DNA from: Iris pallida
Taxonomy: Eukaryota; Streptophyta; Magnoliopsida; Asparagales; Iridaceae
Length of the DNA: 64,000 nucleotides
Direction of reading: 5' to 3'
NCBI GenBank assembly: GCA_029216955.1
Contig: JANAVB010029819.1
Location: 36,090,831-36,154,830 of the forward strand
A program made the position numbers and the translations under genes. This document shows, in pieces, positions 32,999-42,690 of this stretch (positions within the stretch are counted from its first letter, which is position 1; each line of letters starts with the position of its first letter). The notes under the pieces were generated by a model. That model did not search any database. It was not told the DNA's origin and saw only the letters and a program-made list of their open reading frames with translations.

Positions 32999-34201
32999 AT
33001 GGCTCCGAAACGTCAACGAGGAAATTCTTCTCAAGGTGCTTCCTTCTCATCCGACTACACTCCGACAAGTCTCTTCAGTCCAGCCAAACCTAGAGATCCC
33101 GAGGAATATGATAGCACTTTGTTTCCCGACAAAGACTTCTCCGATCTTTGGTTTGATTCTTTCTCTCTTCGTCGTATTTGTGCTGGAGCCTTCGTCAATT
33201 TTACAACTTTCTTTGAATATGCTCCTATTTTTGATCAACTTGGATTCCGTGACTTTTTCGAGGTCCAAGATAGCATTTACGACAATGCAGTCCGTATGTT
33301 TTACTGCAATTTGCAAGTAAAACAAAACGGGAATTTCTATTCCTGCATTGCTGGACAGGAATTAGAATTTAGCGCCACCGATATCAGTGAATATTTTCAC
33401 ATTCCTGATCTTGGTGATGCACTTGTTGACATCCACCATGTTCAATTCCCTGCCGATGTCACTTTAGCTTCCTTTAGGGAATTGATTTGTCACCCTACTC
33501 CTCCTCCCCGGAGAATCTTTTCTAGACATCTAAACCAAACTTTTTACGAGCTTCATCGTATGATTTTCTCGGCCCTTCATTCGAAGAAAGGCTCTACCGA
33601 TGAAGTTACATTTTTGGAACTTTCTGCTCTTTATCACATTCATTTTGGAATTCCTTTCTCCGTTCCAAAAACTATGATGTCTTGGATGCTCAGCTGCAAG
33701 AATGCAGGTAGGAACCTAGTCTTTCCTATGCACCTAGCTAGTATTTTTCGACGTTTTGAGATTGATCTCGAAACGTGTGCCATTTCTTCTCTACCTGTTG
33801 AGTTGACCCGCTCTCGTTGGTTTCCTCAATCTCCTGGTGCTGCTCCTGCTGTCCCAGCTGCTGATGCTGAGGCCCCTCCAGCTGATGCTTATCCTGCTCC
33901 GGCCCCTGCCCCAGGACTTGATCAGGCATTCTACCAGCGGTTTGATGATTTCGTTGCCGTTTCCACGCAACGTTATCAGGACTCCGAGTTCCGGCACATT
34001 TCTCAGGCCCAGGTGCTGAGAAACAGTATTGCCGATCTCCACTACGGCCTGGTTCAGGATCCAGTCCGTCCACTCACTATCCTTCCACACCCGGCTTTCC
34101 CTGGTCCTCGTTTTACTGATGAGGTCACTTTTCAGTATTTTGACCCGACCACTGCCTATTTCCCTCATGATCCTCCCGGTGCGGACGACCCAGCGTTGTG
34201 A
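32999..34201 (+). CDS. Copia-1 extra 3' ORF, about 400 aa, function unknown
   Basis: A sense-strand ORF lies after pol, in the position of the env-like gene of SIRE elements. I chose the start at 32999 (ATGGCTCC) over the in-frame ATG at 32912 because Copia-2 opens with the same ATGGCTCC at 63914. Residues about 40-265 form a folded-looking region (R-R-I-C-A-G-A-F-V-N-F, V-R-M-F-Y-C-N-L, I-P-F-S-V-P-K-T-M-M-S-W-M). It resembles the 'putative plant transposon protein' families found in Athila-type 3' ORFs. An Ala/Pro-rich linker (about 280-310) and a C-terminal helix region follow. I see no signal peptide, no clear membrane span and no furin-like site, so an envelope function is not supported. 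It is intact while pol is ruined. Confidence 0.75.
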   Translation: MAPKRQRGNSSQGASFSSDYTPTSLFSPAKPRDPEEYDSTLFPDKDFSDLWFDSFSLRRICAGAFVNFTTFFEYAPIFDQLGFRDFFEVQDSIYDNAVRMFYCNLQVKQNGNFYSCIAGQELEFSATDISEYFHIPDLGDALVDIHHVQFPADVTLASFRELICHPTPPPRRIFSRHLNQTFYELHRMIFSALHSKKGSTDEVTFLELSALYHIHFGIPFSVPKTMMSWMLSCKNAGRNLVFPMHLASIFRRFEIDLETCAISSLPVELTRSRWFPQSPGAAPAVPAADAEAPPADAYPAPAPAPGLDQAFYQRFDDFVAVSTQRYQDSEFRHISQAQVLRNSIADLHYGLVQDPVRPLTILPHPAFPGPRFTDEVTFQYFDPTTAYFPHDPPGADDPAL

Positions 34202-34624
34202 TATGGATTCAGCCATGGGATAGTGGATTTAGTTTTGATTTAGTTAATGCAGTTTATGTAGTAGTTTTATTTTTATTTCATGTCTAAACTGTTTCAGTTA
34301 GACTTTATCAGTTGTATTTTTTGGATTATTAGTGCAACCTCTATGATATTTCAGTTTATTATAGTTCATTTTATTCCAGTTGTCTATGCTATGATTACTT
34401 CTTTTTACTTCACTTTGTCGTGTCTATTCTATTTGTTGGCTTCATAATTTACGGGGGAGCCTATTCATTTTACTACTTGACAAAGGGGGAGAAAAAGAGT
34501 ATACCAAACGCATATCCAAAACAAAAACAATTCAATTTTTAGGTATTTTTGTTATTTTGTTCTATTTGATATAAATATATTTTGGTATAGACTCAAGTTT
34601 GTCAATTATCAAAATGGAGGAGAT
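34202..34624 (+). other. Copia-1 3' untranslated region and polypurine tract
   Basis: This T-rich stretch has no gene. It includes a GGGGGAG word at 34454 and AAAGGGGGAGAAAAAG at 34482-34497, then the polypurine tract AAAATGGAGGAGAT directly before the LTR at 34625. The two purine runs could be a central-type and a terminal plus-strand primer. Confidence 0.7.
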
Positions 34625-35755
34625 TGTTGGCCCATTCCACGGTCACACCCGATTTCGATAATCAACATATACTTTAGTCAATACACAAAATATAGAAAAT
34701 ACTGCTAACTATTTCAGGATGCATGAAATCATATTCAACGGACGATGTACTACATAAATCAATGCGTCAAAGTCATCAAAATCTTCTGAAGACTCTTTTC
34801 TACTTTTATTCTGTATTTTACATTTTATTGAGTCTAGGAATTACTTTGTGAAATCAATTATGGTAATACTGGCTTAGGGTTAAAATTGTCCTCATTTCTA
34901 TAATCCTATTTTTACCCTTTCGTATTTTCGGTTACAAATATTACAAAATCATATTTCGAAAATATTCTTTTCAAATGATTTTACAAATAACCAAAAACTA
35001 GTTTGAAAACTGTTTTTTTACAAAAGAATTTCAAAATATCTCCTGACAGAACTCCCAGCCGAGTTCGGCCCGAGTTCGGTCCGAACTCTGACCGAGTTCG
35101 GTCAGTTTGTATTCAAACTTCAGTTGCCTCCAAATCTGCGAGCAACGTCTATTTTGCGAGATATTTGCACCCGAACTCTGCCCGAGTTCTGCTCGAGTTC
35201 GGTTGGTGAAAACACCTATAAATAGAGAAGAACTTTTCACTTCAAATCATCAATTCATTCTTCATCTTCTCTTCTCTACTATTCAAGTGTTTTCTAAACG
35301 ATCTAAGATTTTCAAATCTCACCTACACATCTCTTAGCCAAAAGCCAGTACTATCAGAGTTGATTTAGAGTCTTTTGGTTACTTAAGAGTTGTAAGAGGT
35401 CGTTTGAGTTTCAACAACTTTTTTGTTGTGGAGCCGGTCGTGCGCTCGCCTCCAAGTACGGTGTTGTGAAGCCGGTCGTGCGCTTGTCACCAAGCACGGT
35501 GTTGTAAGAGATTGCAAGCTCTCAGTTAAAGCTTGTGCCATAGTAGATTAACATCGAGCAAGAGTACTCGAGACTGGATTAGTCCTCTCAGAGGGATACC
35601 AGTATACATCGCTGTGTCACTGAGTTTGATTCTCCTATCTTTATCTACTGTCTCTTACATATCTGCCATAGTTTAATTTTTTAATTGGTGATTATTTTCC
35701 GCTGCACACACGCACTCTATTCACCCCCCCTCTAGAGGTGCTCAACGATCCTACA
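34625..35755 (+). repeat. Copia-1 3' LTR
   Basis: A complete 1131-bp LTR runs from TGTTGGCCC to GATCCTACA, followed by CAAAT. The palindrome array is at 35055-35205, the TATA box (CTATAAATAGAG) at about 35216-35226, and the tandem repeat of about 38 bp at 35427-35505. Differences from the solo LTR at 22522 are few. Confidence 0.95.
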
Positions 35756-36724
35756 CAAATGCCCACACATGAACCTATGCATATACTTACTACACTCCTA
35801 CATACATATAATCCCTCAATTTATGCCAATTACCTGCACCCGACCACTGCTCACCTACAGGAAGCCCCCTCTCTGCTGAGGGAGAGGCAGGCTTGTCTGC
35901 CACCTGCAATGCAGGCCACAAGGCTTGTTGCCAAGGGTCCTTTCCTGCTGTAGGACAAGGAAACCCCTTCTCTAACACTCATCACCTATCTCATAAAGAC
36001 ACTCACATATACACTATCATTCAAGGCACTCATGCTAGGACTGAAACAATATCTTAATATCTGGACTTAGGAATTAAAGGCTGGACTAATACCATAGGAC
36101 ATGACATATGAGTATTGTGACTGAAATGAAGGAAATGGGGCTGTTATACTGAAATGGGGGACAGAGACTACTATACCTGAGCCTATTCCTCAATCTATAT
36201 ATGACTGATACCAACTCTCCTCTCACCCTCTAAACCTGACATTAGGATCTTGCCACACGCCTACATGACTTAAATACCTGCACTCTTACACTACATACAA
36301 TTGCAAACCATTCACTCCCTTTCTCTTAAACCAAAGCATTGATACTAACACATAGCTAACTGTAACTGAAGAAAAAGGAATGCCCAAATACTAGGACACT
36401 CAAATGGGCACTCTTCTAACATTAAACACTAGTTAATTACCATTAATAAAGGGGCTCCCAACGTTTACTCAAAAGAGAGAAGGGGATGCACTTCATACAT
36501 GAACCCTTTGGATAGTGTAGCTATGTAATAGTGAATTAACCTTGATTCACATAGGGCTCAAATGCAATCTCCTAAACTTGCTTAGAAAAACTAATTCCTA
36601 GGAATTTGATTCATGTATTCTTTTTCTGGCAACTAAGTTCCACCTATTTTTATTTCCATGCATGTTGATGTGCTAACATCATCAATTAACAAGCCTAAGT
36701 GACAACATAGCAATAGTTCTTCAG

Positions 36725-36725
<1 letters not shown>

Positions 36726-36781
<56 letters not shown>
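36726..36781. repeat. TA dinucleotide microsatellite, B2 copy
   Basis: About 28 TA units occur in the same flanks as 24623-24754. The 76-bp difference accounts for essentially all of the length difference between B1 and B2. Confidence 0.97.
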
Positions 36782-36782
<1 letters not shown>

Positions 36783-37400
36783 CTAATTATAACAAACATT
36801 AGCTAATTATAATAAACAGTAAAATGGAAAAAATGAGAAAATATAAGTGAGGACTGGTTAAAAGAACCTGTGACAATAACAGTGAGATGGCTGGCATAAC
36901 CCCTTGGGTGACATCTTCTCAGTGGAAGAAAAGCCAAAATCAGATGTTACTCCTGCTCTCCATAGACAAAGACATTGAGAATACATGTTGCAATAGATAT
37001 TGTAGGTTAAAAGGAACTAGTGTTGCAATAAAAATTAGCACAAGGAAAGAAACTAGTGTTGCAATAATTTATATTCCCCATCAGACAGCTCGCAATAGCC
37101 AACAAGGCCAGGAATCTCACACCATAATTTGTTCTATTTAACAAATTAAAATAAGAATGATAGATTTGGTATGTAAAAGTCTTGAAGACTGACATAGAGG
37201 ATTGTTATTTTATAAGAATACCCAGCTCCAGCAGAAGAAAAATTATCTCCTACCATAAGGTTCTTCTCACCGGCTCTGGACTCGGATATACAGACGTAAA
37301 ACTGGTACATAGTCTCAGCTGCAGTTACCAACTTAAATAATAATATATTAAAAAACTAGAACCAGAATAATTTCAAAATTTTGAGTTAGGAATACCAAGT

Positions 37401-37587
37401 CGGAAGAGAAGGCGGTGGCGGAGATCAGATTGAGCGAGGTGTCGAACACCGTGCCCCCGACGTCCACCGCCCGGCCGGTCCGTCCCCTCACGTGTGAGAC
37501 CAGCTCCTGGGCCTTCTTCCACACGGTTGCCGCCACCATCGACAGAGTCCTCGAGGAAAGACTTTGATCTAAGGTTAGGGTTTGGGG
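37401..37587 (-). pseudogene. Captured cytochrome P450 fragment, CYP76-like (B2 copy)
   Basis: This is the duplicate of 25374-25560, with the same ATG (about 37541), A-V-D-V-G and S-L-N-L-I-S motifs and GT donor. It differs by a few bases, for example GGCCGG for GGCCAG near 37475. The AACCCTAA-bearing 5'UTR-like sequence follows on its right. Confidence 0.68.
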
Positions 37588-37816
37588 ATAATATTGGATG
37601 GATTTGGGGATTAGGGTTATATGTGAGAGAAAGGAAGAGGAAAAGAAAGAAGAGGAGGAAAAGGATGAAGAAGGGCTTTCCTTCTCCATCTACTGTGAAT
37701 GAGAGAAGAAAGAGAGGAAGGGAGAGCAGAGAGAGAGAGAGAGGGGAAGGGAGAGCATAGAGTTATTGAGTAGGGAGAGTTTACGAGATATCGGGAAAAA
37801 GTTGTTGTGCTCTCCA

Positions 37817-38131
37817 ATAAAAAAAAGAATCATAACCGTCAATAGATGTAAAAAAATTGAAATAATTATAATAATGGCAGCAAAAAAAATAGCGACAATT
37901 TTTTCGTACATGCATTACTTGACGGTTATCAACAAAACGTCAATATAAAAAATGCTCTTTTTTGACGGATCCCTCGAAACCGTCAACATACATGCTATAA
38001 ATGAGCTAAAGTAATAAAAAAAGGCTATCTCTTGATGTAAGCCTAAAACCGTCAAGATAAACCCTATTATTGACGGTTTTCGACGACCGTCAACTTATAA
38101 ATCGTCAAGAATCGTCATTTTTCTTGTAGTG
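37817..38131. repeat. CACTA-2 right terminal and sub-terminal repeats, B2 copy
   Basis: This duplicates 25790-26102 and ends at CTTGTAGTG (38123-38131), with GTT at 38132-38134. Confidence 0.88.
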
Positions 38132-38176
38132 GTTGTACATCCAAGAATGATTCCACATATAGTAATTCAGCTCCAT
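38132..38176 (-). pseudogene. First codons of CACTA-1 tnp2 gene (B2 copy)
   Basis: This is the same 15-codon start as 26103-26147. Because B2 continues into the rest of CACTA-1, this copy is the one in original context with the transposon promoter. Confidence 0.75.
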
Positions 38177-39310
38177 ATCTATTTCAGGATAATTTTGTAA
38201 GATAGATACATGCACATCGTTGAAACACATGCATATGTATGTATCTATCCTCTTTATCCAAGAGATGAGTTAGAGTCTATTCATAACATGTCAAAAAATA
38301 AAGTCCTACATTGTCAAGTTAAAGGTTTAAATATGAAGACGTGATATATGTCAGTATTTTTGCCAATATTAATCCTAGTCTCTTTAGCATAGTGTTTAAT
38401 AAATAAATTTGGTAGATTCGTATCCATATCAAACATGGACATGGGCTTATGTATAAAGTTTAGCAAGCTCGGGCTTGGACCTTAGGGTGTAGCCCTTCGA
38501 TAATGTATCACAAGAAGCTCTCAAGTCTACATTTAAAGTCTAATAATGATTTGGATGACAACTTTAATAAGAACTTATTTAATATACACATGAGTAAGCT
38601 CAAGCACCAACTTAGTCTCTTGTGCCCCACAAATTTTTATGTCTTAATCTTGCAGTCTCCTACCAAGGGTCTAGCCTTCAGGAACGGAGGCTTTACGCTC
38701 TCGGAAACTTTGGCTCCCTTCGAATTAACAAACCATTTTCAATACCAGAGTCGATTCAGTCAAGTCGAGGTTGAGTGGCTCTAGTTAGACGTATCAAGCA
38801 TTATTTATAGTGTTTTGATATGCTTACAACCAATGCTTACAACCTTCCTACAATCGGCCACGTGTCGGAGTTGTCCACATGAAATTTTAAGGCTCCGGTT
38901 AGACGTATATAGCATTTTCCTTATTTATAAGAAATATGGACAATTGTAATGATCGGGGCCCATGAAATTTTAAATGGGTAACATCTGAGTTGTCCACATG
39001 GGTAGGACATCCAAGTGTCATACGTGGAAATGATGAGTTCAGGATAAAGCACAATCATTATAATTTAAAGAAATTAAAGCAACATAATTAACTAATTATA
39101 ACTGAAATTAAAGCAACAAAGTGTCATGTGTCCTATGTCATGTGTCCTGTGTCAACATAATTAACTAATTAACTAAAATTTAAAGAAATTAAAGTATCGT
39201 GTGTCAACAGAGTCCGGTGTCCTGTGTCTTGTGTCCTGGTTAATTAACTAATTAACCAGTCGTGTCCTGTGTCAAAGTGAACTATGTCAAAGTGTCATGT
39301 CCGAAAGAGG
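38177..39310 (-). other. CACTA-1 5' non-coding region between tnp2 start and GC-rich leader
   Basis: No gene is seen. It contains two imperfect copies of a GTTAGACGTATNNAGCAT phrase (about 38786 and 38898). Clustered GTGTC(A/C)TGTGTCCTG words and TTAATTAACTAATTAA palindromes occur at 39118-39300. It is likely intron and leader sequence of the transposase transcript. Confidence 0.55.
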
Positions 39311-39550
39311 GTTAGGGTTTTCCTAATCGGGGAGGAGCAGGTCGTCGAGGGTGGAGGGGGTCGCCGGTAGGGAGTTGGAGACGGAGGGGAGCAGGGTCGC
39401 CGAGCCGAGGGGGAGGGTCGGGGGCCGAGGGGAGAGGGTCGCCGAGGGGGAGGGGAACGCCGAGGGCCGGAGGTCTTCGAACGCTGAGGGGGGAGGGATT
39501 TCGGTGGTCTTCGAAGAGGGGTTTCGAAATAATAGGGGGGAATGAAAACT
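39311..39550 (-). promoter_or_regulatory. GC-rich leader (Spm-like downstream control region) of CACTA-1
   Basis: A 240-bp island of GGGTCGCCGAGGGGGAGG-type sequence contrasts sharply with its AT-rich surroundings. It sits directly inside the 5' sub-terminal repeats. In maize En/Spm the same position holds a GC-rich untranslated first exon that is a target of methylation control. The assignment is by analogy; the Pro/Ser-rich open frames over it are compositional. Confidence 0.5.
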
Positions 39551-39860
39551 CAAATTACCTATATTTTTAACTTAGCGATATCACTATGAGACGTCGGTAA
39601 ACATCTCTATTTTTGCTCTTAGTGACGTCATACCATATACGTCGGTACATGTCGCTATTTCTAGCCAAATTAGCGACGTTCACCGACTTATCAGCAACGT
39701 TATTTTTTTAAAATTAAAAGACATCATGGGACGTCGCTAATCGTTGCTAACAGTGACGTCCTGCGACGTTTAATTTATGCGTCGCTAATTTCCTTCATGT
39801 TAGCGATGTTTTCTATAGGCGTCGCTAATTTTGTCGGTAATATGACTTATTTTGGTAGTA
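39551..39860. repeat. CACTA-1 right terminal inverted repeat and sub-terminal repeats
   Basis: TTAGCGACGT / GTCGCTAA units in both orientations end with GACTTATTTTGGTAGTA, matching the left terminus inverted. This is the promoter-proximal (5') end of the transposon genes. Confidence 0.87.
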
Positions 39861-39864
39861 CTGC

Positions 39865-40865
39865 AAGGTGCTAATAAATGGCTTCGATAAGAATGGATCA
39901 TCTTTGGGCAAGTGTAGAGTCTGCAAGTTGAAGTACGTCGTGTGTTGACGAGGAGAAGTTAACCCGTCGAATGAATTCAGCGTCAGCGGCTTGTAGTTAG
40001 GAGGGCAAGTAGCATTCTCCCACTTAGGGGGATAAGGTTGAGATATCCCCATCTTCTGTAGCTCGTCTTTGTGTGAAATAGTATCGAGACAGGCGACCAG
40101 GGAATCAATTGCATCATGTTAATTACGCAGGTGTTGGAAAATAGCTGCTGAACGGTTGTCAGGCATTGTTGGCGAAGGACCACCCCCAGCATTTGTAAGA
40201 TTTGGAGGAGACGCAACAGAATGATACTCCTTTTGTAGGGAAGGAGGGTTGTTGCTATGTGCTGGACTAGCGTGAGCCAAGACATTTTGTTCAAGTGGAG
40301 GAACAGCCCCAGCAGCTTGAACCGCCATGATACTGGTAAGCATATCAATTATCTTGGCGAATGTTGTTTCAAGACCCTCTAGCCATTTGCTAGTCTGGTC
40401 GCTAGCTTCTTCAGGTCTTTCTCCGTCCGCCATGTATGTAGATAACATACGAGGATGAATAGAGGAAACACTACAACTGGTACTGATACAGTCTATCTCT
40501 GAGTGGGCAAGTCCCTCATCTTCAGGTAGAGGACGTAGATAGTCACCATCAGACTCGAAGAGATCTTCGCCCTTTGGAAGGCTACCCCCAGTGTGTGGGT
40601 CATCTGCTTCAGACCCTGAAGGAATACAACCCCCAGCTTGGGATTCTTCGTCTTCTGTACGGAATCTCGCCTTTGACCGGGTGCCCATATAGACTCCTTC
40701 AGATGTAACAGCCTGGTGGCCATCTGTTGGTCGACTTCGCCTTCTTCTTTTCGCAAAACTGAGAAAGAAAGTTGGGTTCGTGGTCCATCGTCTTTGATTG
40801 GGGCTTCCATAATTAAGGAGGACCCCATGAAGCCATGTTGGATGAGACACATAGCGGCTTCTCAT
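39865..40865 (-). pseudogene. Gag N-terminal part, Tat element
   Basis: Minus-strand frames encode a T-R-S-K-A-R start-type motif, a low-complexity acidic region, and a helix with W-L-E-G-L-E-T-T-F-A-K-I-I-D (about 40390-40345). A Pro/Ser-rich stretch follows, then P-P-K-W-E-N-A-T-C-P-P-N-Y-K-P-L (about 40030-39985) and F-D-G-L-T-S-P-R-Q-H. The last pattern is typical just before the capsid core of Tat Gags. A stop (about 40118) and frame changes break it. CACTA-1 cuts it at 39860. Confidence 0.75.
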
Positions 40866-41906
40866 CGTCAGAGAAGTGTAGCCGTCGAAACACGGACTTT
40901 CTCTGAGGTACTCTTGTTACTTTAGAGCAACAACAGTTGATAACAATACTGGTACACGGATGTGCACTATGGATTGTTATGTCCTCCCTCGCTTTATGCT
41001 TATGATTTATCATGTCGCGCAAGTTAGCGGAAGGGAGTTTTGCCTTACAACCCATGTTGCATGCATCACCAAGCTTTGTATGCGGGTTAAAAAGGAGAGT
41101 TGGCATATCCAGACTTAGTTCATGTGCAGGGACAACTCCTACACCTAAGTTCTGTGATGTCCTTGAAGACAGCCACGTGCTATACGTGTTGGGGCCTATC
41201 TTTTTGTTGTGGGAGCATAGGCTTTGGAGACTGGCATTGGGCGTATGCTTCTTGCCAGCATGTCTGAGTCTCCTTGACGTGGGCGCATAATATGGATCCA
41301 GTGAGCCCTTTGGGTGCATAGCCTTGGGCGTATGACCCTGGATGCCCAGTCTGTTGAAGACAGAAGCACTCTGGTTGGGGTTATGCGCCCAAGCATCCCC
41401 TTAGGCACATGGCTTTGGGCGCATGCTTGGTGGAGCAGTGCTGCTTTCTTCCAGTTTTGCCTCCTTCGTTTGTGAGCCTCGCTGGGTTTGCCCAGAGTGT
41501 CACACACCCCGATTCTTGGCATCGTAGTATTTTTCTCTGCCAAGTCTCGATTGTCGAACACTCTGTTGTTGGTTGCACAGAAAAGAAGTCAATGGGCAGG
41601 TGGAGCCCGAAACGGTGTGATCCTTCTCCATTTGGGGAACTTTTGTGGCAGAGTCATGCACCCATGTGACAGAGTCCTCCACTTGCATATCTGCTATGAC
41701 ACTAGCAGGATATGCACAGCGAGCCTTCGGAAGCCAAGTCTTGCGAGACTTGTTTGGCTTCGCTGATTTTGAGGGAGTAGAGCCATCCCTCGAGAGCATC
41801 TCTTCGAACGCCTGCTGACCGAATTTTACGATCAGCATCTTCTTAGTGCTTTCCACTTTGTCGATATCGGATTACGCCACCACCTTCTCGTCAGAGAAAA
41901 AGGTAG
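40866..41906 (-). pseudogene. Leader and degenerate gag start of the Tat element
   Basis: The minus strand begins with M-A-T-L-L-E overlapping the PBS, soon hits a stop, and continues in a long open piece (about 41856-41500) rich in Lys/Ser/Pro. Several broken frames follow. Multiple GGGCGCATA-type words (41250-41430) recur from the LTR. I see no recognised domain. Confidence 0.55.
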
Positions 41907-41924
41907 TCTCCAGCAGAGTCGCCA
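41907..41924 (-). promoter_or_regulatory. Primer-binding site of the Tat element
   Basis: The minus strand reads TGGCGACTCTGCTGGAGA, six bases after the LTR end. TGGCGACTCTGCTGGGGA is the PBS I associate with many Tat/Ogre elements (tRNA-Arg type). One base differs. Confidence 0.8.
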
Positions 41925-42226
41925 TTTTCGTGGACACACACAAAAAGAAGAAGAAATTCTATCTTTTCTTTATTGGCGCAAGGCACCACAAATCGAGTAC
42001 GCTTGAGAGATCCTGTTCTGAGGATCCCCGAGTACAAAAAAGAATTCTGGGGAATGGGACGATGGAGATCGAGCGGCAGTTGCTCCTTTACTCCGTTGAC
42101 ACTCCGATTATAAAAGTGGAAGAAAACCTAAGAAAATTGCTAACTCTCGGCTCACTGACAAGAAGTGCAGCAATTTGGCTCTTGAAAATGCTTTCCGTTC
42201 TGTGTTTTGAAGAGGAATGAGACCCC

Positions 42227-42234
42227 TTTTTATA
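42227..42234 (-). promoter_or_regulatory. TATA box of the Tat LTR
   Basis: TATAAAAA occurs on the minus strand in a GACTATAAAAAGGGGTCTC context, about 300 bp before the LTR end, a normal U3/R spacing. Confidence 0.65.
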
Positions 42235-42535
42235 GTCATTCCTAAGCTGGAATGATGTTATGCGCCCATATGAGGAAAACACACCGGTTTTTATGTGGGC
42301 GCATAACCCTACCTTGGGCGCATAGGGTGTAGGCGCCTGCAGGCTGTGAGATCGTGGGTTGGTCGTGGTGTTGACGTGGCCACACGCTTCAGTGCACGAT
42401 TGCTCGTGGAGACTGACATGGCCGTATGCTTCGGTGCACATTTTGATCATGGCTTTGACTGAGTCAGGTTTGGGCATATAGCCATGTCTCAGGCTATGCG
42501 CCCTCCCTTTGAAGGAGCTAGTCTTGGGTGCATGG

Positions 42536-42690
42536 GACTTCACTGGCTGGGCGCATAGAGCTTTACTGATTGGGCGCAAAGGGCTTTACTGACTGGACGC
42601 ATAAAGCTTTACTGGCTGGGCGCATATAGCTTCACTAACTGGGCGCATAGAGCTTCACTGGCTTGGGAGCATGGGACTTCATTGCTGAAA
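42536..42690. repeat. Minisatellite in Tat LTR U3
   Basis: About six tandem imperfect copies of a unit of about 24 bp (ACTGGCTGGGCGCATAGAGC plus a few bases) are present. Further single GGGCGCATA words lie at 42290-42320 and 42475-42540, and in the leader at 41190-41430. Confidence 0.85.

Larger units (their letters stand above)
26635..35755 (+). mobile_element. Copia-1: SIRE-like Ty1/Copia retrotransposon
   Basis: The order is truncated 5' LTR, PBS, gag, pol in Copia order (protease, integrase, RT, RNase H), a non-coding stretch with a conserved hairpin, an extra ORF, polypurine tract and 3' LTR. The Gag N-terminus (N-R-P-P-L-F-D-G-T-N-Y-x-Y-W-K), the long Gag with a coiled coil, and a reading frame after RNase H fit the SIRE branch. 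Pol is inactivated by two stops, two frameshifts and an RT active-site substitution. Confidence 0.92.
35756..38663. repeat. Duplicated segment B2
   Basis: This is the second copy of B1 (23653-26634). Beyond its end at CCTAC the sequence continues uninterrupted into CACTA-1, so this copy sits in the original context. It includes the second right terminus of CACTA-2 (38123-38131) and its GTT duplication. No new gene is present apart from the fragments listed. Confidence 0.93.
39861..42690 (-). mobile_element. Tat-lineage Ty3 element, 5' part (resumes after CACTA-1)
   Basis: On the minus strand this holds LTR (from about 42690 to 41931), PBS (41924-41907), leader/gag start and the gag N-terminus, then the CACTA-1 insertion. 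It is continuous in content with 5168-1. The outer LTR border is uncertain. Confidence 0.8.
41931..42690 (-). repeat. Tat 5' LTR (outer border uncertain)
   Basis: The inner end is TGGACACACAC on the plus strand, i.e. ...TGTCCA at the LTR 3' end. A minus-strand TATA (GACTATAAAAAGG, 42227-42234) would start transcription near 42205. The U3 carries many GGGCGCATA words and a minisatellite. No second LTR is in the window, so the outer border is a guess. Confidence 0.6.

Noticed and set aside
39323..39553. Pro/Ser-rich frame and its plus-strand Gly/Arg-rich counterpart
   Set aside because: Both arise from the GC-rich island at the CACTA-1 5' end; no motif or conservation visible.
42088..42579. 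163-codon minus-strand frame
   Set aside because: Lies across the Tat LTR promoter and minisatellite; repeats give it length but there is no recognisable protein.
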